49,385 nucleotides of DNA from Sphingobacteriales bacterium TSM_CSM. Its GTDB lineage: Bacteria; Bacteroidota; Bacteroidia; Chitinophagales; UBA2359. A model generated the notes under the pieces. It made no database searches, was not told where the DNA came from, and saw nothing but the letters and a program-made list of their open reading frames with translations. The number at the start of each line of letters is the position of its first letter. Position 1 is the stretch's first letter. The DNA is taken from positions 1 to 49,385 of the forward strand of contig MTCR01000113.1 in NCBI GenBank assembly GCA_002212725.1, written 5' to 3'. A program made the translations under genes and the position numbers. Below are positions 1-9,212 of this stretch, piece by piece.

Positions 1-69
1 GAATTTTACAATAGCTAACACATAAAAAACGCATTATCCACTCGCAGCAAGTCTATTGCTTGTGCAAGT

Positions 70-1410
70 TTGTTTTTGCTTTTTCATACGGCGGTAGCAG
101 CTATATTACCCTCAAATGCCTGCACGGCAAAACCGGCAAACCAAATAAGCCGGCAAGCCAATTCAGATGCGCCCGAAACCTGCGGAGGAGCATTGGGCAT
201 TTCTTTTTTTACCGGCAGTTGGCAACAGGCTTTAAGCACGGCAGCAAAATTACAACGCCCTGTTTTTGTTTTGCTGGGCAATTATTCGGTAACCGAATAC
301 CGGCAACTGGAACTTACCGTGTTTAACCACGAAGAAACAGAACTGTTTTTTAACAGCCATTTTTTCAACTGCAAATTTAACCCTGCCGGCACAGACGGAG
401 CGATGCTAAAAAGCAAATACCACCTTATGCAATTGCCGGTTTGCCTGTTTTTTTCACCAACCGGCGAACTGCTGTTGCAGGAAAACAGCCCTATTGATAA
501 GGAAAAGCTGCTGAACGCCGGCAAAAAGGCATTGGATATTTTCAGGCAAAAGCCTGACAACGCGCACATGATGCCCGTAAGCAACCAACAGTTATCAAAA
601 GAGTTTACCAGAGAGTACATTCAACTGCTGGAATACCATATAAAATACAAAAATGGCTTTCGCTCTCCCGATTTTTTGTACGAGTATGCCTATTTGCTCA
701 AAAAATTTAATGAACCGGTACAAACGGTGGTTAATCAGTACTTATCGGGCATAAACATTACCGATTTTTCATTGCCACGCAATGTACTGTTTATCTACGA
801 TTTTGCCGATGACATACAATCTACAGCTTTTTCGTTGCTGGTTTCAAACCGTTTTTATTACTCCGCCATTCTTGATAAACAAAAAACAGAACAACGCATT
901 ATAGAAGCACTTAAAAGCGCCGTTTTTAATGCTGCGGTAAATAACAACAATGCCCAATTTAATGCGGTTTTATCTGTACTGAAAAAATGCCGGCTTGCCG
1001 ATGAACAAAAAACCGAACTGTCGTTGCGCGCCCTGTTTTTTGAAAAAACCAATAACTGGCCCGATTACAGCGGATTAATAATTGGACAGTACCGCAACGG
1101 CGAGAACATTAACCCCGATTTGCTGGACGATGCCGCATGGAAATTTGCCATTCATGTAAACAACGAACCCAAACTGGAAAAAGCCCTGCAATGGACAGAA
1201 CTGAACATGAAACAGCAGCCTTATAACTTTAAATACCGCGAAACTTACGCCGCCTTGCTTTACCGCCTCAATGAACCTAAAAAAGCGATGAAAGAAGCCG
1301 AGCGCGCCAAAGAAATTGCCCGCAAAAAAGGCGACTACTATTTAAACACACTTAACCTCATAGACATTATACAGAAAAAACTACCCCTTACCGAAGATAT
1401 TCGCAATTAA
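70..1410 (+). CDS. Thioredoxin-fold protein without CxxC, with C-terminal helical repeats
   Basis: A predicted exported protein of about 446 residues. After a hydrophobic N-terminus comes a thioredoxin-like region (about residues 45-155) with the usual order: a helix ahead of RPVFVLL, a long helix with VFNHEETELFFNSHF, then LPVCLFFSPTGELL where thioredoxins carry the cis-Pro strand. The CxxC that should follow RPVFVLL is absent (TEYRQLEL lies there), so redox activity is unlikely. The C-terminal half is helical and TPR-like. Such fusions are common hypothetical proteins in Bacteroidota. The start is uncertain: no in-frame ATG precedes the signal-like segment and TTG at 70 is the only plausible codon, after an in-frame stop at 16-18. 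The gene ends just before a terminator. Substrate and role are unknown. Confidence 0.7.
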   Translation: MFLLFHTAVAAILPSNACTAKPANQISRQANSDAPETCGGALGISFFTGSWQQALSTAAKLQRPVFVLLGNYSVTEYRQLELTVFNHEETELFFNSHFFNCKFNPAGTDGAMLKSKYHLMQLPVCLFFSPTGELLLQENSPIDKEKLLNAGKKALDIFRQKPDNAHMMPVSNQQLSKEFTREYIQLLEYHIKYKNGFRSPDFLYEYAYLLKKFNEPVQTVVNQYLSGINITDFSLPRNVLFIYDFADDIQSTAFSLLVSNRFYYSAILDKQKTEQRIIEALKSAVFNAAVNNNNAQFNAVLSVLKKCRLADEQKTELSLRALFFEKTNNWPDYSGLIIGQYRNGENINPDLLDDAAWKFAIHVNNEPKLEKALQWTELNMKQQPYNFKYRETYAALLYRLNEPKKAMKEAERAKEIARKKGDYYLNTLNLIDIIQKKLPLTEDIRN

Positions 1411-1486
1411 AAAACCCCTGGCTTACAGCTACGTTTCGTTGTCTGTTAAAAGACCTGCGTAAATTAAGCTGTCTTGATTGTAGTTA

Positions 1487-1517
1487 AGACCCGATATGCA
1501 AGTCGGGTCTTTTTTTA
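1487..1517. terminator. Rho-independent terminator between convergent genes
   Basis: AGACCCGA (1487-1494) pairs perfectly with TCGGGTCT (1503-1510) over an 8-nt loop and is followed by seven T. It serves the plus-strand gene ending at 1410. The T-run overlaps the stop codon of the convergent minus-strand gene at 1515. Confidence 0.85.
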
Positions 1518-2270
1518 TTTATGCAACTGCGGCACCAATATGCCCACGGCTGCACCAACCAAATAACCGGTAACCACATCAGTAATATAATGTTTTCCGC
1601 CCCTTACCCGCAGGTAAGCAGTGGCGGCAGGCAACAGGGCGGCGCCGGCCCAAACATAAGGCTTAAAGCGCGATTTGGGGTAATAATCGGCATACATTTT
1701 GGCGGTCATAAAGCTGGCTGCCGCGGTTGCCGAGGTATGTCCCGAAAAAAAGGAAGATGTGGCATCGGGGGCGGTTTTTTTGTGCATAGGCGCGGCAGGG
1801 TTGTAAACAAAAGGTCGGCGGCGCTGCACCAGTTCCTTGGTAAGCGCGGTAAAGGCGGCATTTACCAAATACGTTTCCAGCCCGATAAGTGCCAGTTTGG
1901 GTGTGTGGCGGCGCATATTGGCATCGGCAAGCAAAATGAGTGGCAGGGCTGCAGTGCCATACAACACCACATCGCTGGCTTTTTGTGCGCGGGGTTGCCA
2001 CAGACGGGTTACAAACCGGTCGAACCGGGGTTTTATATCCTGCACCTGCAAAAGGGCAATGTCATCGGGGCTTAAAGTACGCTTGGTGCGGTTCAGCCAT
2101 TCACCCGCCACAATGCCACCCGCCCCGCCCACGCTTAACGGAACGTCTAACTGCCAATTCAACCGGTAAGGGTTGCCAACTTGTTGTGCATACATACCGG
2201 TGGTTACCTGCAACAGCAACCACAGCCGCAACACCGGTAAAAACAGGGTAAATGATTGAAAGCTTTTCAT
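1515..2270 (-). CDS. PAP2-family membrane phosphatase
   Basis: Predicted phosphatase of the PAP2/haloperoxidase superfamily, which hydrolyses lipid phosphates such as phosphatidate or undecaprenyl pyrophosphate at the membrane. The three signature motifs are present in order: KELVQRRRP (motif 1, K-x6-RP), FFSGHTS (motif 2, usually PSGH, here with F for P) and RVRGGKHYITDVVTG (motif 3, R-x5-H-x3-D). The 251-residue product has an N-terminal signal or anchor segment, a membrane segment near PLILLADANM, and a hydrophobic C-terminus. The segment before motif 1 is longer than in minimal BacA-like enzymes. Its substrate cannot be told from sequence. It stands alone, convergent with the upstream thioredoxin-fold gene. 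Confidence 0.85.
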   Translation of the reverse strand: MKSFQSFTLFLPVLRLWLLLQVTTGMYAQQVGNPYRLNWQLDVPLSVGGAGGIVAGEWLNRTKRTLSPDDIALLQVQDIKPRFDRFVTRLWQPRAQKASDVVLYGTAALPLILLADANMRRHTPKLALIGLETYLVNAAFTALTKELVQRRRPFVYNPAAPMHKKTAPDATSSFFSGHTSATAAASFMTAKMYADYYPKSRFKPYVWAGAALLPAATAYLRVRGGKHYITDVVTGYLVGAAVGILVPQLHK

Positions 2271-2359
2271 AAACCGGAAATAAAAATAAGCAATTGGTAC
2301 TTATTTAGGTTGTACCTTTGTTGGTGATGTTCTTATTAACTGAATTCCTTTCATTTTGC

Positions 2360-2397
2360 CGCAAAGAACGCAAAGTTTTGCGCAAAGTTCCGCAAAG
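2360..2397. repeat. Four degenerate-tandem CGCAAAG units
   Basis: CGCAAAG occurs at 2360-2366, 2369-2375, 2381-2387 and 2391-2397, separated by 2, 5 and 3 nt and followed by a T-run. The same heptamer, in both orientations, recurs at 28655-28724. Comparable CGCAAAG-rich strings are widespread between genes in Bacteroidota; their function is not established. Confidence 0.75.
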
Positions 2398-2633
2398 TTT
2401 TTTTTGCTCTTTGGTCAATGCTGCAAATTAGCAAGGAACAAGAGAAAATGCCGGGATTTACAGATAGCACCTAAATAGCTACAGCAATTGTTTGTTTGCA
2501 GCAGCATTGCAAAATACGGCAAATTGCCGCACCATGGCAACTGTGCAAGCCGGCAAAACTCAAAATTACAGGCTACAGCCCGCAAATTAAAACAACTCTG
2601 CAACAAAGCGCATAAAAAAACGGTTAGTTATTG

Positions 2634-2641
2634 TAATTTTG
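2634..2641 (+). promoter_or_regulatory. Bacteroidota -7 promoter box before the BatA-type gene
   Basis: TAATTTTG matches TAnnTTTG and ends 5 nt before the ATG at 2647. No TTTG -33 box is found at the usual spacing. If used, transcription would begin at or next to the start codon, giving a leaderless or nearly leaderless mRNA. Confidence 0.45.
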
Positions 2642-2646
2642 CATCC

Positions 2647-4683
2647 ATGAGTTTTTTGTATCCATCATTTTTGGCAGCATTGGGGGCAATTGCCATACCC
2701 ATTATCATACACTTGTTCTATTTCAGACGGTTTAAGCGCGTGTATTTTACCAACGTAAAATTTTTGCGCGAACTAAAAGAAGAGCGTTCCTCGCGCAATA
2801 AGCTCAAACACCTGCTGGTGCTCATGAGCCGCATTTTAGCCCTGGTTTTTCTGGTGTTGGCTTTTGCCCAGCCCTATATACCGCAGGCAAATTCAAAAAT
2901 TGTGCAGGGCAGCAAGGCAGTGAGCATTTATGTTGATAATTCATTTAGCATGAATGCCGGAAGCGGGGTAACGCTGTTTGAGCGCGCCCGCCGCAAAGCC
3001 GAGGAAATAGCCCGCGCTTACCGGCCCGAAGACCGGTTTCAACTGCTTACCAATGATTTTGAAGGTAAGCACCAACGATTGCTCAATAAAGACGAGTTTT
3101 TGAACTATCTGGAAGAAATAACCGTAAGCCCGGCAGTACAAACGCTCAACGATGTGGTAAACCGGCAGAAACAAGCCCTGTCTGATGCCAACGTGCAGCA
3201 AAAAAACCTGTTTCTGATATCCGATTTTCAGAAAAACATTGTGAATATTGAAAACGATACTGCCTACAACCTTTACCTCATACCCCTGCAAACCGATGAA
3301 AGACAGAATGTGTATGTTGACTCGGTTTGGTTTGAAACCCCTGCCCGAAACCTCAATGAACAGGCTCAACTGCTGGTACGCATAAAAAACAGCGGCAACA
3401 ATGCCTTGGAGGGTTCAAGGCTTGAACTGCGTATTAACAATCAGGTAAAGGCTATGCGCGATTTTTCGGTGGCAGCCAATAACCAAAGTATTGATACACT
3501 GGGCTTTACCATTACCGAAACCGGCTGGCAACAGGCAGAAGTTCAAATTACCGAACCCTCTACCGTAGAGTTTGACAATACTTATTACTTTACCTTTGAA
3601 GTGGCCGAGCGCGTAAATGTGCTGGTTATTAACCCCGCTTCGGGAGGCGGCAACACTTTTTTAAACGCACTTTTCAAACAACTTACCGGCTTTTCTGTGC
3701 AAAACCAGTCAGAAAACCAACTCGACTATGCCAAACTGCCCGCCAACCAACTTATCATACTCAACCAGTTGCGCGCATTCTCTTCGGGTTTAAGCTCAGA
3801 ACTGCAACAATATGTAAACAACGGCGGCGGGCTGCTTATCTTCCCCTCTGCCGGCGCCGACCTCGCCTCTTACAACAACCTGCTGAAAAATTTGCGGGTA
3901 AATACCTATACCACACTTAACAAAAACCGCCGCGAAACCGACTATATCAACACGGGGCAGGAAATCTTTAAAGATGTTTTTGAAAAACTGCCCAACAACC
4001 TCGACCTTCCGTATGCCAACAGCAGCTACGATATGACCGCCTTTGCCAATACAGGCGAAGAAGTGTTGCTGCGTTTCAGGGGTGGCGCCTCCTTGCTTGG
4101 CAAATACGAGGTAGGCAACGGAAAAGTGTATTTGTGTGCCGTACCGCCCGATTTGCAGGCATCTAATTTACCCTCTCATGCCATTTTTCCGCCCATGATT
4201 CATAAAATTGCCCTTAGCAGCGGAAAAGGAAAATTGCTGGCCTTTACCATAGGTAAAAACAGCATTATTGAAACCGATGTGCCCCCGGCCACTGCGCAAA
4301 GCACCGATGAAGTATATAAACTGAAGGGCACCGATGAAGAATTTATACCCGGACAAAAGGCAATTGGCAACAAACTGTTTCTGACCATAGGCAGCCAACT
4401 CAGGCAATCGGGCATATACAGCCTGTTTAAAGAGGCAGCAAAACCGGCAGCCTACTTCGGGTTTAACTACAACCGCCTCGAATCGGTACTGGTATATTTT
4501 ACTCCCGATGAACTCAAAAAACAGTTCAACTTTCCCAACATGCGCTTCTTTGACGATAATACCGATTTAACCACGCTGGTTGGCCAAATTGACCGCGGAG
4601 TTATTTTGTGGAAATGGTGCCTGTTGCTGGCGCTGGCTTTTCTGCTGTTTGAAATTTTGTTGCTGCGCCTCTGGAAAACCTGA
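2647..4683 (+). CDS. BatA-type membrane protein with VWA-like domain
   Basis: A 678-residue membrane protein. Residues 1-80 are the BatA N-terminal region: two hydrophobic segments joined by a basic linker with FRRFKRVYFTNVKFL. A VWA-like domain follows, with the metal-site motif DNSFS at 97-101. The second half (from about residue 322, VNVLVINPASGGG) looks like a class I amidotransferase-like alpha/beta fold, with NNGGGLLIFPSAG. A final membrane helix lies before the C-terminus. BatA proteins occur in Bacteroidota aerotolerance and MoxR-type loci, and this stand-alone long form is common there. I chose ATG 2647 because the conserved BatA sequence begins there and a promoter box sits just upstream. 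No MoxR ATPase is nearby. The molecular function is unknown. Confidence 0.85.
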   Translation: MSFLYPSFLAALGAIAIPIIIHLFYFRRFKRVYFTNVKFLRELKEERSSRNKLKHLLVLMSRILALVFLVLAFAQPYIPQANSKIVQGSKAVSIYVDNSFSMNAGSGVTLFERARRKAEEIARAYRPEDRFQLLTNDFEGKHQRLLNKDEFLNYLEEITVSPAVQTLNDVVNRQKQALSDANVQQKNLFLISDFQKNIVNIENDTAYNLYLIPLQTDERQNVYVDSVWFETPARNLNEQAQLLVRIKNSGNNALEGSRLELRINNQVKAMRDFSVAANNQSIDTLGFTITETGWQQAEVQITEPSTVEFDNTYYFTFEVAERVNVLVINPASGGGNTFLNALFKQLTGFSVQNQSENQLDYAKLPANQLIILNQLRAFSSGLSSELQQYVNNGGGLLIFPSAGADLASYNNLLKNLRVNTYTTLNKNRRETDYINTGQEIFKDVFEKLPNNLDLPYANSSYDMTAFANTGEEVLLRFRGGASLLGKYEVGNGKVYLCAVPPDLQASNLPSHAIFPPMIHKIALSSGKGKLLAFTIGKNSIIETDVPPATAQSTDEVYKLKGTDEEFIPGQKAIGNKLFLTIGSQLRQSGIYSLFKEAAKPAAYFGFNYNRLESVLVYFTPDELKKQFNFPNMRFFDDNTDLTTLVGQIDRGVILWKWCLLLALAFLLFEILLLRLWKT

Positions 4684-4723
4684 TAGAAAACACTTATTAT
4701 TACACATCCCAAAATATATTTAC

Positions 4724-5311
4724 ATGGCAGACAATATTGGCATTAGGTACGGAGCTATTGCGGGGTTTGCCCTCATTATTTTGTATGTTGTTTTGTATGC
4801 CATAAGCCCGGCGCTTATGTACAGCCTTTGGTGGCTGGGTTTGCTTATGTTTGTTGCCATTATTGGGGTAATGGTGCTTGCTGCCCGCCACACGCGCAAC
4901 GAACAGGGCGGATACGGCACTTTTGCCCAATTAGTAGCGCCGGCTTTTGCGGTAATGGTGGTGGTGCAGTTGCTGAGCAGTGTGTATAACTACGTAATGT
5001 TTAACTACATAGACCCCGGACTTACCGAAACCCTGCGCAATGTAACGACCGAAACCACCTATCAGTGGATGAGTTCCTGGGGGGTTCCGGAAGAAGAAAT
5101 TGAAAAAACAATGGACGAACTGGATAAGCGCGATTTTAGCGTTACCCTTAAAAGTTCTTTGTTTGGCTTTGCCGGCGTCTGTATATTTGGCTTTGCCGTT
5201 GCCGCCGTAATTGCGCTTATACTGCGAAAAAACCCGCCGGCACACCTGCAACAAAGTGCCGCACCCAATATGCCCGAAACCGAGAACCCCGATGACATGG
5301 TACAACTTTAA
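4724..5311 (+). CDS. DUF4199 integral membrane protein
   Basis: A 195-residue inner-membrane protein with four predicted membrane helices: two near the N-terminus, one around LVAPAFAVMVVVQLLSSVYNYV, and one near FGFAVAAVIALI. Between helices 3 and 4 is a soluble stretch containing DPGLTETLRN and a Glu/Lys-rich helix ending KRDFS. This layout, and the YNYVMFNYIDP segment, match the DUF4199 family of Bacteroidota, whose function is unknown. The ATG at 4724 opens the first helix. It lies 40 nt downstream of the BatA-type gene on the same strand and may be co-transcribed. The C-terminal tail is polar. Confidence 0.8.
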   Translation: MADNIGIRYGAIAGFALIILYVVLYAISPALMYSLWWLGLLMFVAIIGVMVLAARHTRNEQGGYGTFAQLVAPAFAVMVVVQLLSSVYNYVMFNYIDPGLTETLRNVTTETTYQWMSSWGVPEEEIEKTMDELDKRDFSVTLKSSLFGFAGVCIFGFAVAAVIALILRKNPPAHLQQSAAPNMPETENPDDMVQL

Positions 5312-5322
5312 CGCTGCAGGGC

Positions 5323-6852
5323 TTAAACGCCAACTGCTGCTTTTTCCAGTTCTTCGGTTTTGGCAGATACCCAGGCGGTAAAATCAAAATAAGCAAAAAC
5401 GCGTTTTTCAAAGGCATCGGCTGCCAGCAGTTGCAGTTGCGTATAGGCAGATTTGAACATGGCGCATACATCTGTTTGGGTAGTTAGCGGTGTAAGGCTG
5501 CGCAAAAACTGCATAACCAGGGTTTCTAAGCGGTATTGTTTTTCTTTGCCGTACAAAAAACGGTAAACCGATTTAATGGTAACGGCTGTAAGGGCTGCAT
5601 TACCTATTTCAAAGGCGGTAAACAGGGTAAGTATTTTGGCAAAGCCCACCACATCTCGTCTTACATTGCTGTGTTCATACTCCAGCACGCGTAGCAGCCA
5701 GTTATGCGCACGCTCAAACTGTTCGGAGCCAAAACAGATATGGAAAGCGTAAAAGCACAACATCACCACACCCACGCCGTCAATCTGGTCGGCAAAGCGG
5801 GCAAGGCCTTCTTCCAGTTTGTCAATACAGGCAATGCCGCCGGCATAGTCGCCCTGCGAAATATGGAGCGCCATCCGGTGGTAATAATAGGCTTCAAACA
5901 GTTTAAGCTGTACGGCTTCGGAGGTTGGTTTTGGTTCATCCTGCATCATTTGGTAAAGTTTGTGCAGGTATAGCTCGCGCTCCTCGTGTTTATGAAGGGC
6001 TGCCGTGGTATTGAGCAGGTTGTTTATGGCATTGATATAGGTAAGCGGCTCGGAGGCTGCCAATTCGGGGCGTTCTTCCAGCAGCAGCACCAGTTTTTTG
6101 CTGTACTCATAACAGGGCTGCAATTGCCGCATCATAAAATAACAGGTTGCCAGGGTTTTATAGCGCAACAAGTTGGCTTCGTAGCCTGCTGCCGGTGGTT
6201 GTTCGGGGTGTAGAAGCGGGTTTTGGAGCAGTTGCGAAATTTGGTCAAGGTCGTTCCGGTTGGCGCTAATACCTTGCTGGGTAATATGGTATTGCACTTT
6301 TGCGTGCAGCAGCCAGTAATTGTTGGTAACCATTAGTTGCTGCAGCAGTTGTCCGGTTTGTTGGTGCAGTTGGGCAACTTCGGGTTCCGATTGCCCGGCA
6401 AAGGTCATAGCTTCGCAAATTTGCTTTTCGCGTTGCAAAATGAGGAGTGCAGCCGCTGTTTTTTCGTGCTCCTGTGCCAGTTTCCGGGCTTTGGCAACTA
6501 ATTTAAGCGCCTGTTCATATATGCCTTTGCCATATAAAAAATCAATGCTGCCCATTAGTTCGCGCAGTTGGGCATCTATTGAGTTTTGCGCATGATATAC
6601 GTTCATGCTGCGCAAAATAAGTTCGTATAAATAAGATTTAGCCACCGGCAGGCGGTTGGCAAATTTTTTACCGCTAAATTTTTTCAGCAGCATTTCTTCG
6701 TTGTAGTGTCTTTGGCTGTCTATGGCATCAAATAATTCTACATAGTTGTTTTGCTCCCCTATTACATGGCGGGAAGAGTAAATTTTAAAAAAACGCTTTT
6801 CCGATTTTGTCAGGCTTTTAATGAGCCTGAAAAGGCTGTCTTTTTTTTTCAT
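5323..6852 (-). CDS. Helical-repeat (TPR-like) protein of unknown function
   Basis: A 509-residue, nearly all-helical cytoplasmic protein with no signal peptide. The basic N-terminus (KKKDSLFRLIKSLTKSEKRFFKIYSS) is followed by Ala/Leu/Gln-rich helix pairs resembling TPR-type repeats. Its N-terminal layout resembles that of the protein encoded at 38037-39458: a short SLTKSEKRFFK or GNKQMKQLRDFV type helix, then a segment counting out a local file of helices. I take the two as distant relatives of a Bacteroidota-specific family. It lies 14 nt upstream of nothing on its own strand except the gap to its neighbour, and it is followed by a convergent DUF4199 gene. Function is unknown; protein-protein scaffolding is the usual role for such folds. 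Confidence 0.75.
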   Translation of the reverse strand: MKKKDSLFRLIKSLTKSEKRFFKIYSSRHVIGEQNNYVELFDAIDSQRHYNEEMLLKKFSGKKFANRLPVAKSYLYELILRSMNVYHAQNSIDAQLRELMGSIDFLYGKGIYEQALKLVAKARKLAQEHEKTAAALLILQREKQICEAMTFAGQSEPEVAQLHQQTGQLLQQLMVTNNYWLLHAKVQYHITQQGISANRNDLDQISQLLQNPLLHPEQPPAAGYEANLLRYKTLATCYFMMRQLQPCYEYSKKLVLLLEERPELAASEPLTYINAINNLLNTTAALHKHEERELYLHKLYQMMQDEPKPTSEAVQLKLFEAYYYHRMALHISQGDYAGGIACIDKLEEGLARFADQIDGVGVVMLCFYAFHICFGSEQFERAHNWLLRVLEYEHSNVRRDVVGFAKILTLFTAFEIGNAALTAVTIKSVYRFLYGKEKQYRLETLVMQFLRSLTPLTTQTDVCAMFKSAYTQLQLLAADAFEKRVFAYFDFTAWVSAKTEELEKAAVGV

Positions 6853-6866
6853 AAGCCTTATACGCG

Positions 6867-7598
6867 CTAATCTGCTTCGCTTACGGTTAATTCATCAAAT
6901 TCTACGGTTTGCACATCTTCAACAAACATACCCACATTTTTCCAGTTTTCATTGGCATTAAGGGTGCCGGTATGCACCTTTTTTCCGTTGGCGTAGTAGG
7001 TAAACCGTATGCCGCGCACTTTTAGTTCAAGCAAATCCTCGTCTGTATCGGTGCCGGCAGCCTTATATCCGGCCAGGTAGCGCACCATATCGGGTTGCCA
7101 TTTATCGTCTTTCTTAACGTTTATGGAGGCATAGCCGTTGTTGGTAAGGCAAAAACGGTAGTAATTAACACTGTCGGTTGTCATTATTAACCCGTAATAA
7201 CCCTGCGCTGTGCCCGATTTATGGCGGGCTTTTAATACTACATCATAGTTCATTGCCTGCCTTTTGAGGGGCATACCCGACCACCAGAAATAGCCTTCGC
7301 GGCGGTAGTCTATAATGTATTTCCCGTCGTACAGTATTTTCATGCCGTAGTTTTTCAGTTGGGTATCCCAGTTGTTCACATTATCGTCAAAGGTATCTTT
7401 AAACAACAGGTTGCCGGCTTCTTCGTCCGGGCTTTCGGCTATTTGGGCGGGCAGGCTGTCGGTGTATAATTGTTGCTCCATAACATACAACCGGTGCTGC
7501 AGTTCGTTTGTGCGAGATTGGAAAAACAGGTATCCTAACAACAAACCTCCCAAAAGCCCTGCCAGCAATGCAGGTATTACCGGGGTTCGGTTTTGCAT
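6867..7598 (-). CDS. Membrane-anchored lectin-fold (LamG-like) protein
   Basis: A 243-residue protein with an N-terminal membrane anchor (about residues 8-27, small-residue rich) and a short helix linker (TNELQHRLYVMEQQL). The rest (from about residue 65) begins LLFKDTFDDNVNNWD, the usual opening of bacterial concanavalin-A-like domains of the DUF1080 or family-16-like type, and ends with VQTVEFDELTVSE. Repeated YY/YF and GYYGLIM strands fit a beta-jellyroll. No catalytic residues of glycosidases are recognisable, so carbohydrate binding is only a suggestion. The domain should lie in the periplasm. It is 14 nt upstream of the helical-repeat gene on the same strand, so the two probably form one transcription unit. 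Confidence 0.7.
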   Translation of the reverse strand: MQNRTPVIPALLAGLLGGLLLGYLFFQSRTNELQHRLYVMEQQLYTDSLPAQIAESPDEEAGNLLFKDTFDDNVNNWDTQLKNYGMKILYDGKYIIDYRREGYFWWSGMPLKRQAMNYDVVLKARHKSGTAQGYYGLIMTTDSVNYYRFCLTNNGYASINVKKDDKWQPDMVRYLAGYKAAGTDTDEDLLELKVRGIRFTYYANGKKVHTGTLNANENWKNVGMFVEDVQTVEFDELTVSEAD

Positions 7599-8237
7599 AA
7601 GGCCAATGATTTAGACTTGTGTAATATTGCGCAGCACAAATTTTTACTTGCTGTGAATGCCGGTATAAATGTAGTATTTATTGTGCAATTAACCGCCGTT
7701 TTTACCGCAATTCAATTTTATGGGCAGCGTTAATGTTTTAGCTGTACAACAATTGCCGCATGTGGCAATTGCAGGTAAAAAGCCCGGTACTGTATGTATT
7801 CCTGAACCGGATGACCATTTTTTTAAACAGTACAAACACATTCATGTATATATTGTGTGGAAATATTTAAATGTTTTAAGCGTGCAACTTGCAAAAAAAT
7901 ACGGCAATATTGTTGGGAAAAGGCTTGTATATAAACCCACAGCAACAAAAAAAGCAGTTTGTAAAATAAATTTACAAAATAATGACGCAACAATTTAACC
8001 TTTTCCCGGTTTTAGCATCATAATTGCGGTAGTAAGTTCACAATCCTTTGCCTTATTGTTACCAATAACCGTGTAAGAGGCAAAAAAGGTTGTGCATTTT
8101 TTTATGATACTTTAAAATTGGGTAAAAAACCACCTGTGTTGTTGCCCTTTACTAAAAAGCAAAACATTGGCATGTATAATTGGCTCGATTTTTGTTTTAT
8201 TTACCGGTAATTCAAAGCCTTAACCTCTTCATTACTT
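7599..8237. other. Long intergenic region, no supported gene
   Basis: This 639-nt stretch separates divergent genes and is more AT-rich than its surroundings. A 92-codon open frame from 7720 to 7998 has an ATG but no recognisable domain, no promoter box and a composition unlike its neighbours, so I do not call it. A palindrome TTACCGGTAA (8201-8210) lies 27 nt before the next gene and resembles the duplicated palindromes at 39567 and 39739. Confidence 0.5.
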
Positions 8238-9002
8238 ATGCAACAATTATTTTTGGCAATTGGCATTTGTTTTATATTGTTGAGTAATTTACCCCTCTAT
8301 GCCGGCCCTGCCGGTGCAGAAGGCAATAATGCAGCAGAAGAAATTCTAACATCATGGACAACCCCCGAAAAAGGCGCCAAGCTCATACTGATTGGCATTG
8401 TGGTTGACCGAAAAGGCATGCAGCCTATGGAAGGGGTAAGGGTAGAACTATCGGAAATAAAAAACCCCGCCGCTGCCCAAACCTTTTTAACCAAGCAAGA
8501 CGGCAATTTTTACTTCAAACTGGAATCGGATAAAGAATACGCACTCAGCGCATTTGGCAAAAACGGCAATAAAGAAGATTACAAAGCCATTTCTACCGTT
8601 AACAAAAGCAGTTCCGATATTTTGCGGGCTATTTTGCAGGTAGAACCCACCCCCACACCGGCAATTGCCAGTTTTGAGGTAAAAGAAGCCCCCAAAACGG
8701 CATCGGCAAACTACTCCCTTTTGTTTAAAGTGCAGTTTGGCGCATTTAAACAAGCCATCAGTTCAAAATCTGCTTTCTATACCAAGGCCGGCGAAATGTT
8801 TACCATAGAAACCGAAAATGGTACCAACGGCTATGTACGATATCTGGTCGGCAACTTTGCCGATTTGAGCAAGGCAAAAGAAGCAAAAAAACAATTGGAA
8901 GATAAAGGATACAGCCGGGTTTTTATAGTACCTTACTATAAAGGACAACGCATCAGCAATTTATCGCCCGAAGACGCACAAAAAAAATACGCCTACAAAT
9001 AA
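8238..9002 (+). CDS. Exported SPOR-domain protein
   Basis: A 254-residue exported protein. A signal peptide (first 21 residues, ending LYAGPAGA) leads to a carboxypeptidase-regulatory-like beta-sandwich (about 50-135): IVVDRKGMQPMEGVRVEL then FLTKQDGNFYFKLESDKEYALSA. The C-terminal region (about 162-240) is a SPOR domain: FKVQFGAFKQ, YLVGNFADLSKAKEAKKQLEDKGYSRVFIVPY. SPOR domains bind glycan strands of peptidoglycan lacking stem peptides, so the protein is likely periplasmic or attached to the outer membrane and bound to septal or remodelled cell wall. The gene stands alone, with its own terminator. ATG 8238 opens the signal peptide. Confidence 0.85.
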   Translation: MQQLFLAIGICFILLSNLPLYAGPAGAEGNNAAEEILTSWTTPEKGAKLILIGIVVDRKGMQPMEGVRVELSEIKNPAAAQTFLTKQDGNFYFKLESDKEYALSAFGKNGNKEDYKAISTVNKSSSDILRAILQVEPTPTPAIASFEVKEAPKTASANYSLLFKVQFGAFKQAISSKSAFYTKAGEMFTIETENGTNGYVRYLVGNFADLSKAKEAKKQLEDKGYSRVFIVPYYKGQRISNLSPEDAQKKYAYK

Positions 9003-9042
9003 ACAGAAACAATTATAGACAATCTGGTTTTTAACATACAAG

Positions 9043-9077
9043 GAGGCAATTGTTACCAAACAGTTGCCTCTTTTCTT
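9043..9077 (+). terminator. Rho-independent terminator
   Basis: GAGGCAATTGTT (9043-9054) pairs with AACAGTTGCCTC (9059-9070) with one wobble and a 4-nt loop, followed by TTTTCTTTT. It ends the SPOR-domain gene. Confidence 0.88.
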
Positions 9078-9153
9078 TTACCCGTTTTGCATCAAAAACG
9101 CTAAAAATGCCCGCAAAACCCCTGTAAAACAACCAACCACCCAAAAAAAAGCT

Positions 9154-9161
9154 TATCTTTG
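9154..9161 (+). promoter_or_regulatory. Likely -7 promoter box for aspS
   Basis: TATCTTTG matches the Bacteroidota -7 box TAnnTTTG. No TTTG is seen at the usual -33 spacing. Use of this box would give aspS a leader of about 110 nt containing the stem-loop at 9213-9244. Confidence 0.45.
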
Positions 9162-9212
9162 TACGCCTTTTTGGGCACATAAACCCGTTACTAATAAAAT
9201 TGTTTCACAAAT

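Larger units (their letters stand above)
2271..2646. other. Intergenic region with repeats and promoter boxes
   Basis: This 376-nt stretch lies between divergent genes. It holds TACCTTTG at 2313-2320, a match to the Bacteroidota -7 box reading rightwards, a run of four CGCAAAG units (2360-2397), and a second -7 box directly before the BatA-type gene. I see no credible coding region in it. An in-frame extension of the downstream gene exists here, but it is low in complexity and lacks the conserved BatA start. Confidence 0.6.

Noticed and set aside
34..42. TTATCCACT, close to a DnaA box
   Set aside because: A single site with one mismatch, no cluster, and far from dnaA. It does not support an origin.
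70..1410. Assigning a disulfide-reductase role to the first gene
   Set aside because: The thioredoxin-like fold is visible, but the CxxC is missing.
2488..2646. Upstream extension of the BatA-type gene
   Set aside because: In frame, but the conserved membrane region begins at ATG 2647 and a promoter box ends 5 nt before it.
7720..7998. A 92-codon open frame in the 7.6-8.2 kb gap
   Set aside because: No recognisable domain, no promoter box, and a composition unlike neighbouring genes.
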